Shown in pieces: positions 43,206-43,254 of a stretch of DNA of 43,254 nt. The position numbers and the translations under genes are program-made. The stretch lies in the IMG/VR virus record IMGVR_UViG_3300009173_002997, positions 1 to 43,254 of that record; one strand, given 5' to 3'. Every line of letters begins with the position of its first letter. Position 1 is the first letter of the stretch. The DNA comes from a virus. Under the pieces are notes generated by a model. That model saw nothing but the letters and a program-made list of their open reading frames with translations, did not search any database and was not told the DNA's origin.

Positions 43206-43254
43206 TAGAATCCTAGTTTGACGTTCGGGTTGAAAGGAAAATTGTATCGGGTCA
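43205..43254 (-). CDS. Partial upstream gene, C-terminus only
   Basis: One minus-strand frame reads TRYNFPFNPNVKLGF and then TAA, whose last base is the A of the next gene's ATG (TAATG). The overlap matches the other junctions of this operon, so I take it as the end of a further operon gene cut by the window edge. Sixteen codons do not allow identification. Confidence 0.5.
   Translation of the reverse strand, partial: TRYNFPFNPNVKLGF

Overview
The window is a piece of a tailed-phage (Caudoviricetes) genome, most likely from an aquatic or marine phage. It holds an HK97-type head module (large terminase, portal, prohead protease/scaffold, major capsid protein) plus PhoH. It also encodes a cupredoxin-like virion domain ending in an HxxMGG-type motif, of a kind I associate with marine cyanophage and pelagiphage structural proteins. 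Nearly everything is on the minus strand, with packed genes and many 1-8 nt start/stop overlaps. I see no tRNA, rRNA, CRISPR array, IS element or integrase. The host cannot be named from this sequence.

Reading in the direction of transcription (high to low coordinates), the layout is as follows. (1) 43254-35913 is a glycan/LPS-type operon: a glycosyltransferase-methyltransferase fusion, three further methyltransferases, GDP-L-fucose synthase, another methyltransferase, a fucosyltransferase-like protein, dTDP-glucose 4,6-dehydratase and a WbqC-like protein. Five successive junctions use the ATGA overlap, so the set is probably translationally coupled. (2) 35867-32344 holds PhoH, a small unknown gene, the only plus-strand candidate gene (51 codons), a zinc-ribbon protein, a sigma-like factor with a cysteine cluster, and a helical protein that could be the small terminase. 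(3) 32351-26030 holds an ERCC4-type nuclease with a C2H2 zinc finger, TerL, portal, and a Calx-beta protein. (4) 25991-21621 is an accessory block inside the head module: an FtsZ/TubZ-like GTPase, a GT-A-like protein that has lost its DxD, a lipoprotein with a C39-like cysteine-peptidase fold, two unknown proteins (one with a 120-bp lysine-rich duplication), and a small beta-sandwich protein paralogous to the N-terminus of the Calx-beta protein. (5) 21618-18307 holds the prohead protease fused to scaffold, with a nested in-frame scaffold start carrying its own Shine-Dalgarno, then a probable decoration/head protein, the major capsid protein and a strong terminator. (6) 18214-1 holds two small proteins and then two giant multidomain virion proteins (3753 aa, and at least 2027 aa running off the window).

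The most unusual content is the giant pair. The partial protein carries a pappalysin-like (M43) metallopeptidase domain, two seven-bladed beta-propellers, and a possible papain-like domain between them. The 3753-aa protein carries tyrosine-rich collagen-like triplets, a cupredoxin-like domain, Calx-beta domains, and a domain resembling the TIKI/ChaN-type domain of large bacterial toxins. The two share Thr-rich linkers and a homologous Cys-containing module, so they look built from a common parts kit. The 3753-aa gene is visibly richer in G+C than the rest. I infer that these proteins form host-contacting fibres or appendages with enzymatic activity, and that the glycan operon either remodels the host surface or decorates virion proteins.
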